A DNA stretch of 11,639 nt from an uncultured Candidatus Udaeobacter sp. (GCA_955652715.1 CATPBS010000349.1:1-11639), one strand, 5' to 3'. Positions 1-7,242 are shown, counted from the first letter of the stretch. The notes: generated by a model from the sequence alone, not told the origin. Program-made: numbers and translations.

Positions 1-363
1 CAGTCGCCCGAATACAAGAAAATGGGAAAACAGGAATTGGCCGCACTTAATCGCGAGGCCGCCAAGCTCCGGCGCAATCTTGAGGGAATACTTGAGATGT
101 CGCAGTTACCCGACGCGCTAGTGGTGATCGACACGCTCCGCGAGCAAAATGCTGTGAATGAAGCGCGGCGCCTCGGAATTCCAGTGGTCGCCATTGTGGA
201 CACGAATGCGGACCCTGAGATCATCGACTACCCAATCGCCGGCAATGATGATGCGATTCGCGCTATCCGCGTGATTTTGCAAAAGCTTGTCGATGCTATT
301 GTTTCGGCAAGCAACGAAGCGCGCATTCGCGAGCAGGTCGAAATGGCCGGTGTCTCAGCCTGA
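1..363 (+). CDS. rpsB: 30S ribosomal protein S2, C-terminal part (5' end outside window)
   Basis: This is the C-terminal part (about 120 residues) of ribosomal protein S2, which binds the small-subunit head/platform junction and is needed for S1 attachment. The frame is open from base 1, so the gene starts upstream of the window. The S2 signature is clear. A basic helix containing KLRRNLEGI is followed by [20 protein letters not shown], then [26 protein letters not shown] with RAIRVI after it. The ending, [10 protein letters not shown], is short, with no long acidic tail. tsf follows 54 bases downstream on the same strand, the usual rpsB-tsf order, so co-transcription is expected. The identification is secure; only the N-terminal half is unseen. 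Confidence 0.96.
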   Translation, partial: QSPEYKKMGKQELAALNREAAKLRRNLEGILEMSQLPDALVVIDTLREQNAVNEARRLGIPVVAIVDTNADPEIIDYPIAGNDDAIRAIRVILQKLVDAIVSASNEARIREQVEMAGVSA

Positions 364-417
364 CGCTTGCGTCGCATCGCGGCGCAACGCTTTCAGATTC
401 TAACGATCTAACACTCG

Positions 418-1035
418 ATGAAGACTACGACTGAAATTGATCCACAACTGGTCAAGCAACTCCGCGAAAAAACCAATGCGGGCTTTATGGATTGCAAGCG
501 CGCTCTTGTCGAGAGCAGCGGTGATCTAGCCAAAGCGGAGGCAATTTTGCGGACCAAAGGAATTGCCAGCGCTGGAAAGAAATCCACGCGCGCAACGAAA
601 GAGGGCATCGTGGCTTCCTACATTCACCTGCAGGGCAAAGTTGGCGTGCTTGTAGAGGTGAATTGCGAGACCGATTTTGTGGCGCGGAACGAGAATTTCC
701 GCGAGTTCGTGAAAGACATCACACTGCATATTGCCGCAGCGCATCCGCTTTACGTTAGCCGGGCGGATGTTCCGGGCAATTTGATCGAGGCTGAACGAGA
801 GATTTACAAAGCTCAGGCAAAGGGTAAACCCGACAGCGTTGCGGGGAAGATTATCGAAGGAAAACTTGAGAAATTCTACAGCACTGTTTGCCTGCTTGAA
901 CAAGCGTTCATCAAGAATCCTGATGTAACCATCAAAGATTTGCTCAGTGCGAAGATCGCCGAGCTGGGCGAGAACATTGTCATCCGCCGCTTTGTGCGGT
1001 ATCTCGTCGGCGAGGCGCTGCCAGGCGAATCCTAG
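418..1035 (+). CDS. tsf: Translation elongation factor Ts (short form)
   Basis: EF-Ts is the nucleotide-exchange factor that releases GDP from EF-Tu in the cytoplasm. The protein has 205 residues. An N-terminal UBA-like domain (about 5-45) carries LREKTNAGFMDCKRAL and the family's AEAILRTKGI stretch. The core then shows VEVNCETDFVARNENF (about 78-93), with the conserved TDFV motif that inserts into EF-Tu. The C-terminal part has ENIVIRRFVRY. It is much shorter than the E. coli protein (about 280 residues) and close to the Thermus-type short form with one core subdomain, so it need not be truncated. The ATG at 418 is the natural start before the UBA helix, although no clear Shine-Dalgarno precedes it. 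It follows rpsB as expected. The usual pyrH and frr do not follow; a repeat element and ligD do. Confidence 0.96.
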   Translation: MKTTTEIDPQLVKQLREKTNAGFMDCKRALVESSGDLAKAEAILRTKGIASAGKKSTRATKEGIVASYIHLQGKVGVLVEVNCETDFVARNENFREFVKDITLHIAAAHPLYVSRADVPGNLIEAEREIYKAQAKGKPDSVAGKIIEGKLEKFYSTVCLLEQAFIKNPDVTIKDLLSAKIAELGENIVIRRFVRYLVGEALPGES

Positions 1036-1040
1036 GTGGT

Positions 1041-1100
1041 GTAGCGGCGTTTGTGGGAAACGCCGATCCTTAGAACAGGCGCTTGGCACAAGCGTCTTTA
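1041..1100 (+). repeat. Two-hairpin dispersed repeat, copy 1 (REP-like)
   Basis: The element lies 6 bases after the tsf stop. Hairpin 1 has a perfect 8-bp stem, CGGCGTTT (1045-1052) with AAACGCCG (1058-1065), and a 5-base loop. Hairpin 2 has a 6-bp stem, CGCTTG (1080-1085) with CAAGCG (1089-1094), and a 3-base loop. A second copy in the same orientation sits at 10015-10088. The two share AAACGCCG and the 13-mer CAGGCGCTTGGCA, separated by 10 and 11 bases respectively. This looks like a REP-type mobile repeat. Its position after a stop codon suggests it may also stabilise or end the rpsB-tsf transcript, which is inference. There is no long T-run, so it is not a textbook terminator. Confidence 0.75.
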
Positions 1101-1112
1101 CAACTTTGCGTG

Positions 1113-1129
1113 CAGGGAGGCTATCCCTG
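1113..1129 (+). repeat. Small perfect hairpin upstream of ligD
   Basis: CAGGGA (1113-1118) pairs perfectly with TCCCTG (1124-1129) around a 5-base loop, ending 15 bases before the ligD ATG. The 5' arm holds a GGGAGG-like purine stretch. It is too far from the ATG at 1145 to be its ribosome-binding site. The hairpin could affect ligD translation or simply be the tail of the neighbouring repeat. I cannot decide between these. Confidence 0.35.
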
Positions 1130-1144
1130 GTTAATTTTGGCAGA

Positions 1145-2860
1145 ATGGGACTGAACGAATACAAACGCAAACGCGACTTCAAGAAAACGGCTGAGCCGGC
1201 AGGTAAACCGCTGCCCAAAAAAGTCAAAGGTGCGTCACGCTTTGTAATTCAAAAACATGCTGCGCGCCGTTTGCACTACGATTTTCGCCTGGAGATGGAG
1301 GGCGTGCTGAAATCGTGGGCGCTGCCGAAAGGGCTTCCATGGAAGCGCGGTGAAAAACACCTCGCCGTCGAAGTGGAAGATCATCCGATCGAATATGAAG
1401 ACTTCGAAGGCATAATCCCCGAGGGACAATACGGCGGCGGCACCGTGATGGTTTGGGACCGCGGCACCTATTACGTTTACGGTGAACAGCCGCTGAAATC
1501 GCTGCGCGAGGGCAAACTTCATCTGGTTCTGGATGGCGAAAAGGCGAAAGGCGAATGGACGCTGGTGCGAATCCGCGATCGTGATGATGAAAAGAATCAG
1601 TGGCTGATTCTGAAAACCGGTGCCGACGCCAAACCGATTTCGAAAAAACTCGAAGACCAGTCGGTCAAGACTGGGCGCACGATGGAGCAGATCGCGAAAG
1701 CTCGCGATGCCGAGTGGGAGTCCAATCGCGAAACGGATGAAAACCCGACGTCGCAATTTAAAGCGCGGATTCGCCAAGCGATTAAAAAAAAAGGAAGAGA
1801 GAATAGCCTGCCGGCCGTGGAACCGGGCAGCCGGAGCGGCCGCCCTACAATCTCGTCCCTAGTAGATTTGCCCTCGGCCAAAGCACGCTTCATCGAGCCT
1901 ATGAAAGCGAAGCTGGTCGAGAAACCACCGCCGACCGGCCATTGGATTTATGAACTCAAATTCGATGGCATCCGCCTGATCGCAGTTAAGAGAGAGAAAA
2001 AAGTCTCATTGCTGTCGCGAAATCAAAATGATTTGAGCACGCGTTTCCCGGAGATTGTCGAGGCGATAAAGAATTTGCCGGCACGTGAATGCGTGATCGA
2101 CGGCGAAGTGGTTGCACTCGACGAGGAGGGCCGCTCTTCGTTTCAACTTTTGCAAGCGCGCGAAATGGAAGGAAGAAAATCGCCCATTTATTTCTACGCA
2201 TTCGACCTGCTCCAGCTCGACGGCAAAAGCTTGATCGAGCTGCCGCTAGAGGCGCGCAAGAACGTTCTTGAAAAACTCTGCGCCGCTGTAGCGGGCGCTG
2301 ACGGCGGCTCGCCGATTCGCTACTCGGGCGCGATCGGCAGCGATGCCAAACGGCTGCTCGAAGAAGTGAAACGTCGCGGTCTGGAAGGGATTATCGGCAA
2401 ACAGCGCAACTCCGTTTACGAACCCGGCCGCCGAAGCGGCGCATGGATCAAGCTTAAATGTGTTAACGAACAGGAATTCGTCATCGGCGGATACACGCCA
2501 CCACAGGGAGCGCGCAAACATTTCGGTGCAATCCTGGTTGGTTATTATGACAACAACAAGCTCGTGTTTGCCGGCAAAGTCGGCACCGGCTTCACTGCCA
2601 AGTCCTTATCGATGTTGCACAAGAAGTTCCAAAAAGAAGCGCGGGCCGATTGTCCATTTGTCGATCTGCCATCAAAACAAAACGGGCAATGGGTGCAGGG
2701 GATCACGCCTTCCATGATGAAAAAGATGCACTGGGTGAATCCGAAGTTTGTCGCTCAAATCAAGTTTGCCGAGTGGACTCGTGATGGAAAATTGCGTGCA
2801 CCCGTTTTCCTTGGTTTGCGCGAAGATAAGAAGGCCACCGACGTTGTTCGCGAGGGCTAA
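1145..2860 (+). CDS. ligD: ATP-dependent DNA ligase LigD, phosphoesterase plus ligase domains, no polymerase domain
   Basis: This enzyme trims 3' ends and seals breaks in Ku-dependent non-homologous end joining. The protein has 571 residues. The phosphoesterase domain (about 30-165) is intact: H38, H44, D46 and R48 in QKHAARRLHYDFRLE, plus H80 in VEDHPIEYE. These have the same spacing as the metal and phosphate ligands known for Pseudomonas LigD. The ligase domain (about 258-571) has adenylation lysine K272 in ELKFDGIRL, then DGEVVALD, EGIIGKQ and WIKLKC, and a C-terminal OB fold with EFVIGGYTPPQGARKHFG. The primase-polymerase domain of Mycobacterium or Pseudomonas LigD is absent, so this is a two-domain form. 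Upstream GTG/CTG/TTG codons would extend it into tsf, so the ATG at 1145 is preferred; homologues also begin with L-x-x-Y-x-x-K-R-x-F. The interdomain linker contains a repeat-like palindrome. No ku gene is visible in the window. Confidence 0.93.
   Translation: MGLNEYKRKRDFKKTAEPAGKPLPKKVKGASRFVIQKHAARRLHYDFRLEMEGVLKSWALPKGLPWKRGEKHLAVEVEDHPIEYEDFEGIIPEGQYGGGTVMVWDRGTYYVYGEQPLKSLREGKLHLVLDGEKAKGEWTLVRIRDRDDEKNQWLILKTGADAKPISKKLEDQSVKTGRTMEQIAKARDAEWESNRETDENPTSQFKARIRQAIKKKGRENSLPAVEPGSRSGRPTISSLVDLPSAKARFIEPMKAKLVEKPPPTGHWIYELKFDGIRLIAVKREKKVSLLSRNQNDLSTRFPEIVEAIKNLPARECVIDGEVVALDEEGRSSFQLLQAREMEGRKSPIYFYAFDLLQLDGKSLIELPLEARKNVLEKLCAAVAGADGGSPIRYSGAIGSDAKRLLEEVKRRGLEGIIGKQRNSVYEPGRRSGAWIKLKCVNEQEFVIGGYTPPQGARKHFGAILVGYYDNNKLVFAGKVGTGFTAKSLSMLHKKFQKEARADCPFVDLPSKQNGQWVQGITPSMMKKMHWVNPKFVAQIKFAEWTRDGKLRAPVFLGLREDKKATDVVREG
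1805..1848 (+). repeat. GC-rich near-palindrome in the ligD linker (possible REP insertion)
   Basis: GGGCAGCCG (1825-1833) and CGGCCGCCC (1837-1845) form a 9-bp hairpin with one mismatch and a 3-base loop. Two further CGGCCG palindromes lie at 1812-1817 and 1837-1842. The stretch codes in frame for a Pro/Gly/Ser/Arg-rich linker segment (PAVEPGSRSGRPT) between the two LigD domains. Its base composition and symmetry differ from the AA-rich coding sequence just before it, which suggests an in-frame insertion of a dispersed repeat. I have no second copy in the window to prove this. Confidence 0.45.
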
Positions 2861-2966
2861 GCGAAAGCGATAGGCGTGCCTTGGTGTGCGCGCTTGTGAT
2901 TGTCAGCCAGTGGACTGAGTCAAAGAATTTCGAAAAGTTCGTATCGAGGGAGGGTTTCGAGCTGTT

Positions 2967-3113
2967 ATGCGAATTGCTCAGGTTGCGCCGCTTTTTGAGA
3001 GCGTACCGCCGAAATATTGTGGCGGTACGGAACGGGTCCTATCGTACCTGACCGAGGAATTGGTTTGCCAGATTAAGAGCAGGCAACACAACCTTTCGGA
3101 GGTGCGCGCGTAA
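2967..3113 (+). pseudogene. Glycosyltransferase family 4 N-terminal remnant
   Basis: A 48-codon reading frame begins MRIAQVAPLFESVPPKY and continues CGGTERVLSYLTEELV. This is the typical start of a GT-B fold, family 4 glycosyltransferase: the first beta strand, then the loop with PPKxxGGTERVV and the first helix. A normal member has about 350-400 residues. Here similarity stops after about 33 residues, and an unrelated 15-residue tail leads to TAA. The catalytic C-terminal half is missing, so it should have no glycosyltransferase activity. The stop overlaps the next start (TAATG at 3111-3115), and the Shine-Dalgarno GGAGG (3098-3102) of the downstream gene lies in this tail. This suggests a large internal deletion that kept the translational coupling. 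A 9-bp inverted repeat (3002-3010 with 3021-3029) lies within the conserved VPP...GGT codons. Confidence 0.75.
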
Positions 3114-5291
3114 TGGCCAGGGAAGTCATCCGTATCCGGAATGAATTTTATATTCGTTCATCGTCCTCTCGCGTCGATGTTCGCAACCGAGTGTTGAAAC
3201 AGGGCGACACCTTCGCTGTGTTCGACCGGTTTGGCGACATCGAGACGTTCGGTACCGGTGAACTGGGCGTTTATTATCAGGATACGCGATTCTTGTCTTG
3301 CCTAACGTTAAAGCTGGGAAAGGATCGCCCGCTGCTGCTCAGTTCCACCGTAAGACAGGATAACGCCGTTATGGCGGTCGATGCGACGAATCCCGATTCC
3401 TGGCGGGATGGCGAAATAGTGATCCCACGAGGAACCGTGCACGTGTTTCGCTCGAAGATTCTGTGGGAGAAAACGTGTCACGAGCGGCTTAGAATCCATA
3501 ACTACGGGCGCGCGGCCGTCGATATTTCTTTCTCAATCGAATTCGATGCTGATTTTGCCGACATTTTCGAGCTGCGCGGCACGAAACGAGAACGTCGTGG
3601 CCGTCGCTTGGAACCTCAGGTTACGAAGGACGGGCTTGTGCTCGCGTACGAAGGTTTGGACAATCGCCTTCGCCGGACGCGAATCGTTTTCGATCCGCCG
3701 CCTACTCGGCTAAACGAGTCCGTCGCCACGTTTCAAATCCGGCTGGAATCCGGTAAAGATGCCAGCTACCGGTGCGCAATTGCATGCGAAGTTGATGGCG
3801 ATTCGCGAAACGAGATCGGGCCTTGCTACGAAAACGTTGTGGAGGAGGCGGCTAGTGCGCTCGAACGCGTGCGCGCCCAGGAGCCCCAGATTTTTACCGG
3901 AAACGAACAGTTCAACGATTGGCTGAACCGTTCCCTCGCCGATCTCCACATGATGCGAACTGAAACGCCTTATGGTCCGTATCCTTACGCTGGTGTTCCG
4001 TGGTTTAGCACGGTGTTCGGCCGGGATGTAATCATAACCGCCCTCCAGTGTCTGTGGTTTGATCCTTCTGTTGCGCGCGGCGTCCTGGCGTACCTGGGCA
4101 GCTACCCAAGCCGACGCGCTCAAACCGGAGCAGGATGCGGAGCCTGGCAAGGTGCTGCATGAGATGCGCGCGGATGAAATGGCGACATTGGGGGAGATTC
4201 CATTCAAGCGCTACTATGGCACCATCGATGCGACGCCGCTTTTTGTCATGCTCGCCGGCGCATACTACAAGCGCACGGCCGACCGCGCCTTCGTCGAGTC
4301 AATTTGGCCAAACGTGGAGCGCGCACTCGAGTGGATCGATCGTTATGGCGATTCAGACGGCGATGGCTTCGTGGAGTATAACTGCAAGGCGAAACACGGT
4401 CTGATCCATCAGGGCTGGAAAGATTCTCACGATGCGATTTTCCACATGGACGGCGCTTCTGCCGCAGGACCAATCGCGCTTTGCGAGGTGCAGGGTTATG
4501 TTTACGCCGCAAAGATTGTGGCGAGCGAGCTTGCAAAGGTACGTGGAGACGCCGCACGATCGCGAGAGCTGTCCAAACAAGCGGACGCGCTGCGTCGCCG
4601 GTTCGAGAAAGCGTTTTGGTGTGATGACCTTTCCACTTACGCCCTTGCGTTGGACGGGAACAAGCAGCCTTGCCAAGTGCGAACGTCGAACGCGGGGCAT
4701 TGTCTTTTCGCCGGTATCGCGACCGAGGAGCACGCACGCCGTGTGGCGACAACTCTCACAGACGAAACGTCATTCTCCGGTTGGGGGATCCGTACGGTGG
4801 CTAGCACTGAGGCGCGCTACAATCCCATGTCCTACCACAACGGCTCGGTCTGGCCGCACGATAACGCCTTAATTGCTGCGGGATTCGCCCGATACGGATT
4901 GAAGGAGTCGGCCACGATGGTGCTCGCAGGTTTGCTCGACGCCAGTATTTTCTGCGATCTGCATCGTCTCCCGGAACTATTTTGCGGCTTCCCCAGGCGC
5001 CCTGGTGAATCTCCGACGCTCTATCCTGTAGCCTGCGCTCCGCAGGCCTGGGCATCGGGTGCGGTGTTTCTTTTGCTTGAAGCTTGTCTCGGCCTGAGGG
5101 TATTGGCTCCCGAACAAAAGCTGGTTTTTTCGAAGCCACTTTTGCCAGCCTTCCTTCCCCAGGTTAGAATTCGTGAGCTGAAAGTAGGAGAGGCGCGCGT
5201 CGATCTTCTGCTGACCAGACATGATGAAGGCGATGTAGGAGTCAACGTGCTCCGCCGGCATGGAGCGCTCGACGTTGTGGTTTTGAAGTAG
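3113..5291 (+). pseudogene. Glycogen-debranching-type amylo-alpha-1,6-glucosidase, broken by a +1 frameshift
   Basis: These enzymes hydrolyse alpha-glucosidic (1,6-branch) bonds in glycogen-like or trehalose-related glucans. The first frame (3113-4162) gives an N-terminal glycogen-debranching beta-sandwich domain (about residues 28-215, VLKQGDTFAVFDRFGDI...YYQDTRFLS) and the start of the six-hairpin (alpha/alpha)6 catalytic domain (PWFSTVFGRDVIITALQCLW). The rest, in the next frame to 5291, holds EPGKVLHEMR, PFKRYYGTIDATPLFVML, GLIHQGWKDSHDAI, NPMSYHNGSVWPHDNALIA and LPELFCGF, all typical of the family. Removing one G from GGG at 4096-4098 joins YL to AATQAD and restores about 725 residues, the normal length. 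The start is firm: GGAGG lies 10 bases before the ATG, overlapping the glycosyltransferase remnant's stop. The later frame stays open for about 400 codons, so the break is recent or a sequencing error. Confidence 0.85.
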
Positions 5292-5353
5292 GCGTGTTGA
5301 GTTCCTCAGGGATTGCGCTTGTCCGCGTGCTTGCCGGGAAATATGGTGGAGCA

Positions 5354-5677
5354 ATGACGGCAAAAGTGATCGTGATGCCAAAGGCAGCGGTGCTCGATCC
5401 CCAGGGAAACGCAGTCCGCGACGCGATGCGGCACCTGGGAATGCCAGAGGTGCGCAGCGTAAGGATGGGGAAATACATGGAGATCGATATTGAAGGACAA
5501 AACCGAGACCTTGAATCGCGATTGCATCGTCTTTGCCGCGATTTGTTGTCGAATCCGGTGATCGAAGATTATGAGCTGCAGAAAGCAGGTATTGGAGGAC
5601 AGAAGAAAACGCCGAGCGTCCAACGCCAAACGCCAAACGCCAAAGTGCAGAAACCGAAAACGAGAAAGCGGAAATGA
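5354..5677 (+). CDS. purS: Phosphoribosylformylglycinamidine synthase subunit PurS, with extra C-terminal tail
   Basis: PurS is the small bridging subunit of the PurS-PurQ-PurL complex, which converts FGAR to FGAM with glutamine and ATP in purine synthesis. The core (residues 1 to about 80) is typical: MTAKVIVMPKAAVLDPQGNAV, then VRSVRMGKYMEIDIEG and LCRDLLSNPVIEDYEL. Normal PurS ends near that point. Here about 25 extra residues follow, rich in Lys, Gln, Pro and Thr, and encoded by a heptamer tandem repeat. The ATG at 5354 matches the family start; upstream GTG/TTG codons would add residues the family lacks. It overlaps the next gene by 4 bases (ATGA) and is followed closely by purQ. purL is not in the window. 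Confidence 0.93.
   Translation: MTAKVIVMPKAAVLDPQGNAVRDAMRHLGMPEVRSVRMGKYMEIDIEGQNRDLESRLHRLCRDLLSNPVIEDYELQKAGIGGQKKTPSVQRQTPNAKVQKPKTRKRK
5609..5643 (+). repeat. Heptamer tandem repeat (ACGCCAA) in the 3' end of purS
   Basis: Three perfect ACGCCAA units (5623-5643) follow two degenerate units in the same register (ACGCCGA 5609-5615, GCGTCCA 5616-5622). Seven is not a multiple of three, so the array reads through all frames and produces the tail PSVQRQTPNAK. It lies exactly beyond the conserved end of PurS. This looks like a repeat that replaced or displaced the original stop codon. Confidence 0.8.
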
Positions 5678-5856
5678 AAGCGCTCCGATATTTTTTCTGC
5701 GTGGTGCTCCCGCCGCTCGCAGTGCTCATGACCGGTCGCATCGCCAGTTTCTTCCTTAGCCTTCTTTTGACGTTGCTTGGCTGGGTCCCAGGAGTCATTC
5801 ATGCGTGCCTGGTGGTCAACGATTACCACGCAGAGCAGCGCGCCGCCACACGATAG
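5674..5856 (+). CDS. YqaE/Pmp3 family small membrane protein
   Basis: This 60-residue protein matches the YqaE/Pmp3 (UPF0057) proteolipid family, small inner-membrane proteins linked in yeast and plants to membrane-potential and salt-stress tolerance; the bacterial role is unclear. It has two hydrophobic segments (about 5-29 and 30-48), separated by the short family turn. The signatures are LPPLAV near residue 12, then LLLTLLGWVPGVIHACLVV. It overlaps the purS stop by 4 bases (ATGA), and purQ starts 4 bases after its stop, so it is translated within the purine operon. Its place between purS and purQ is unusual, since those subunits are normally adjacent. The ATG at 5674 fits the family N-terminus. 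Confidence 0.9.
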   Translation: MKALRYFFCVVLPPLAVLMTGRIASFFLSLLLTLLGWVPGVIHACLVVNDYHAEQRAATR

Positions 5857-5860
5857 ATTG

Positions 5861-6595
5861 ATGAAATTCGCTGTCATTCAGTTTCCCGGTTCAAACTGCG
5901 ATCAGGATTGTGTCGCGAGTATCAACGGCTTGGACGGATTACGTGCCGAATACGTCTGGCACAAGGAAACATCACTCGACGACTTCGATGCCATCGTGCT
6001 TCCCGGGGGGTTTGCCTATGGCGATTATCTTCGTTGTGGAGCTATCGCTCGCTTTTCGCCGGTCATGAAAGCCGTGATCCGTGACGCACATGCGGGCAAA
6101 CTCGTGCTCGGCACATGCAATGGATTTCAAATTTTGTGTGAGGCCGGTCTGCTGCCGGGCGCGTTAGTGCGCAATCGTTCGCTGCGCTTCGTGTGCGACA
6201 TCGTTATCTCGCGAGTGGAAGTAGATGATTCGCCGTTTACCCACGGCTGCCCCAAAGGCACGCTTCTGCGCCTGCCGGTAGCTCACGGCGAAGGCTGTTT
6301 TTTCGCCGACGCGAAAACCTTACGCGGCTTGAACGCTAACCAACAGGTGATCTTGCGCTATGCAGACAGACAAGGGCGGATTGTTCCGGACGCGAATCCG
6401 AATGGCTCAATCGAAAATATCGCCGGCATCTGCAATCGTGAACGAAATGTGTTCGGTTTGATGCCTCATCCTGATCGCGCCTCGGATGCGCGGCTCGGGA
6501 GCGCAGGTGGCGCGAAGATTTTTCGCTCAATGATGCAAACGATCAGCGCCCGTCGTTCGATGAGCGCCGCCGAGCGGATCGAACAGGTCGCGTGA
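5861..6595 (+). CDS. purQ: Phosphoribosylformylglycinamidine synthase, glutaminase subunit PurQ
   Basis: PurQ releases ammonia from glutamine and passes it to PurL for FGAM formation. The protein has 244 residues, a little longer than the common 225-230. Class I glutaminase features are clear: FPGSNCDQD at the N-terminus, the oxyanion region [17 protein letters not shown] (47-63), nucleophile C86 in GTCNGFQIL, and the catalytic His in MPHPDRASD (H203). The family's third catalytic residue is normally Glu (HPE); here it is D205, a conservative change. The C-terminal 15-20 residues ([16 protein letters not shown]) look like an extension. The ATG at 5861 gives the usual [12 protein letters not shown] start. 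It begins 4 bases after the YqaE-like gene, and its stop overlaps the bioD GTG (GTGA). Confidence 0.95.
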   Translation: MKFAVIQFPGSNCDQDCVASINGLDGLRAEYVWHKETSLDDFDAIVLPGGFAYGDYLRCGAIARFSPVMKAVIRDAHAGKLVLGTCNGFQILCEAGLLPGALVRNRSLRFVCDIVISRVEVDDSPFTHGCPKGTLLRLPVAHGEGCFFADAKTLRGLNANQQVILRYADRQGRIVPDANPNGSIENIAGICNRERNVFGLMPHPDRASDARLGSAGGAKIFRSMMQTISARRSMSAAERIEQVA

Positions 6596-7242
6596 GTCTC
6601 TTCGTCACCGGGACGGATACGGGCGTAGGAAAGACCCATATTGCCTCACGGCTTTTGCAACTCTTGCGCGCATCGGGTATTCGCTGCGCCGGGATGAAGC
6701 CGATTTGTTGCGGAGATCGCCGGGATGCCCAGGCGCTTCTGGCAGCCGGCAGTGACTGCGTGACAATTGACGAGGTGAATCCAGTCTGGTTGAAAACACC
6801 CGCCGCGCCAATTGTCGGCGCTCTGATCGAGAAAGTGACCATCGATATCGAACAGATTCTTTCTGCTTTTCAATCTCTCCAAAACCGTGTTGAGCACGTC
6901 ATCGTGGAAGGAACAGGTGGTTGGCTGGTACCGATTCGCTCCGATTACTTTGTCAGCGATTTGGCCGCGGCAATGAAGCTGCCGGTCCTTGTCGTCGCGC
7001 AGAACCGGCTGGGCTGTCTTAATCACGCGATCCTCACCGTGCAGAGCGTTGCCGCATATCAGCTCCGGTGCGTTGGTCTTGTATTGAACAGCATCGGAAT
7101 GACGAGTGACGTAGCGGCTTTGACGAATGCCGATATTCTCAGGCGCGTTCTCAATATTCCATTACTTGCTGCACTAGGAGAAAACCTGATGCAACTCCCT
7201 ATTGACTGGCGAGTTATGCTCGATTTGACTAGGGAACATTAG
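6592..7242 (+). CDS. bioD: ATP-dependent dethiobiotin synthetase BioD
   Basis: BioD closes the ureido ring of 7,8-diaminopelargonic acid with CO2 and ATP to give dethiobiotin, the step before BioB. The 216-residue protein starts with the P-loop FVTGTDTGVGKT (K14). GMKPICCG with a following RDAQ matches the KP...D substrate and magnesium region, and VEGTGGWLVP (about 104-113) is the family EGAGG motif. The GLVLNSIG stretch fits the adenine-side NxxG region. The start is GTG at 6592, overlapping the purQ stop, so it is translationally coupled to purQ. No other biotin genes (bioA, bioB, bioF) are present. The same reading frame stays open after the TAG for a further 600 bases into the next gene. 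Confidence 0.93.
   Translation: MSLFVTGTDTGVGKTHIASRLLQLLRASGIRCAGMKPICCGDRRDAQALLAAGSDCVTIDEVNPVWLKTPAAPIVGALIEKVTIDIEQILSAFQSLQNRVEHVIVEGTGGWLVPIRSDYFVSDLAAAMKLPVLVVAQNRLGCLNHAILTVQSVAAYQLRCVGLVLNSIGMTSDVAALTNADILRRVLNIPLLAALGENLMQLPIDWRVMLDLTREH

Noticed and set aside
947..1144. Longer ligD start upstream of 1145, overlapping tsf
   Set aside because: The added 66 residues overlap tsf, cross the hairpin repeat and show no protein-family character, while the ATG at 1145 gives the usual LigD N-terminus.
526..1227. 233-codon open frame on the minus strand across tsf
   Set aside because: It is antisense to a certain gene (tsf) and the start of ligD, and its translation shows no family pattern.
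2868..2900. Possible third copy of the two-hairpin repeat just after ligD
   Set aside because: Only short scattered matches (AGGCG, CTTGG, CGCTTGTG) are present, without the core 13-mer or paired stems.
3002..3029. Perfect 9-bp inverted repeat (CGTACCGCC with GGCGGTACG) as an operator or attenuator
   Set aside because: It falls on the conserved VPP...GGT codons of the glycosyltransferase remnant, so the symmetry is explained by coding sequence.
5291..5316. Similarity of the sequences after the debranching-enzyme stop and after the bioD stop (both contain CGTGTTGAG then CAGG and GATTG)
   Set aside because: CGTGTTGAG also occurs inside bioD near 6885, and the matching parts are too short to separate from chance.
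4977..5798. 273-codon open frame on the minus strand across the debranching enzyme end, purS and the YqaE-like gene
   Set aside because: It is antisense to well-supported genes. Its repetitive FGVxRxAFGV-like stretch is only the heptamer array read backwards.
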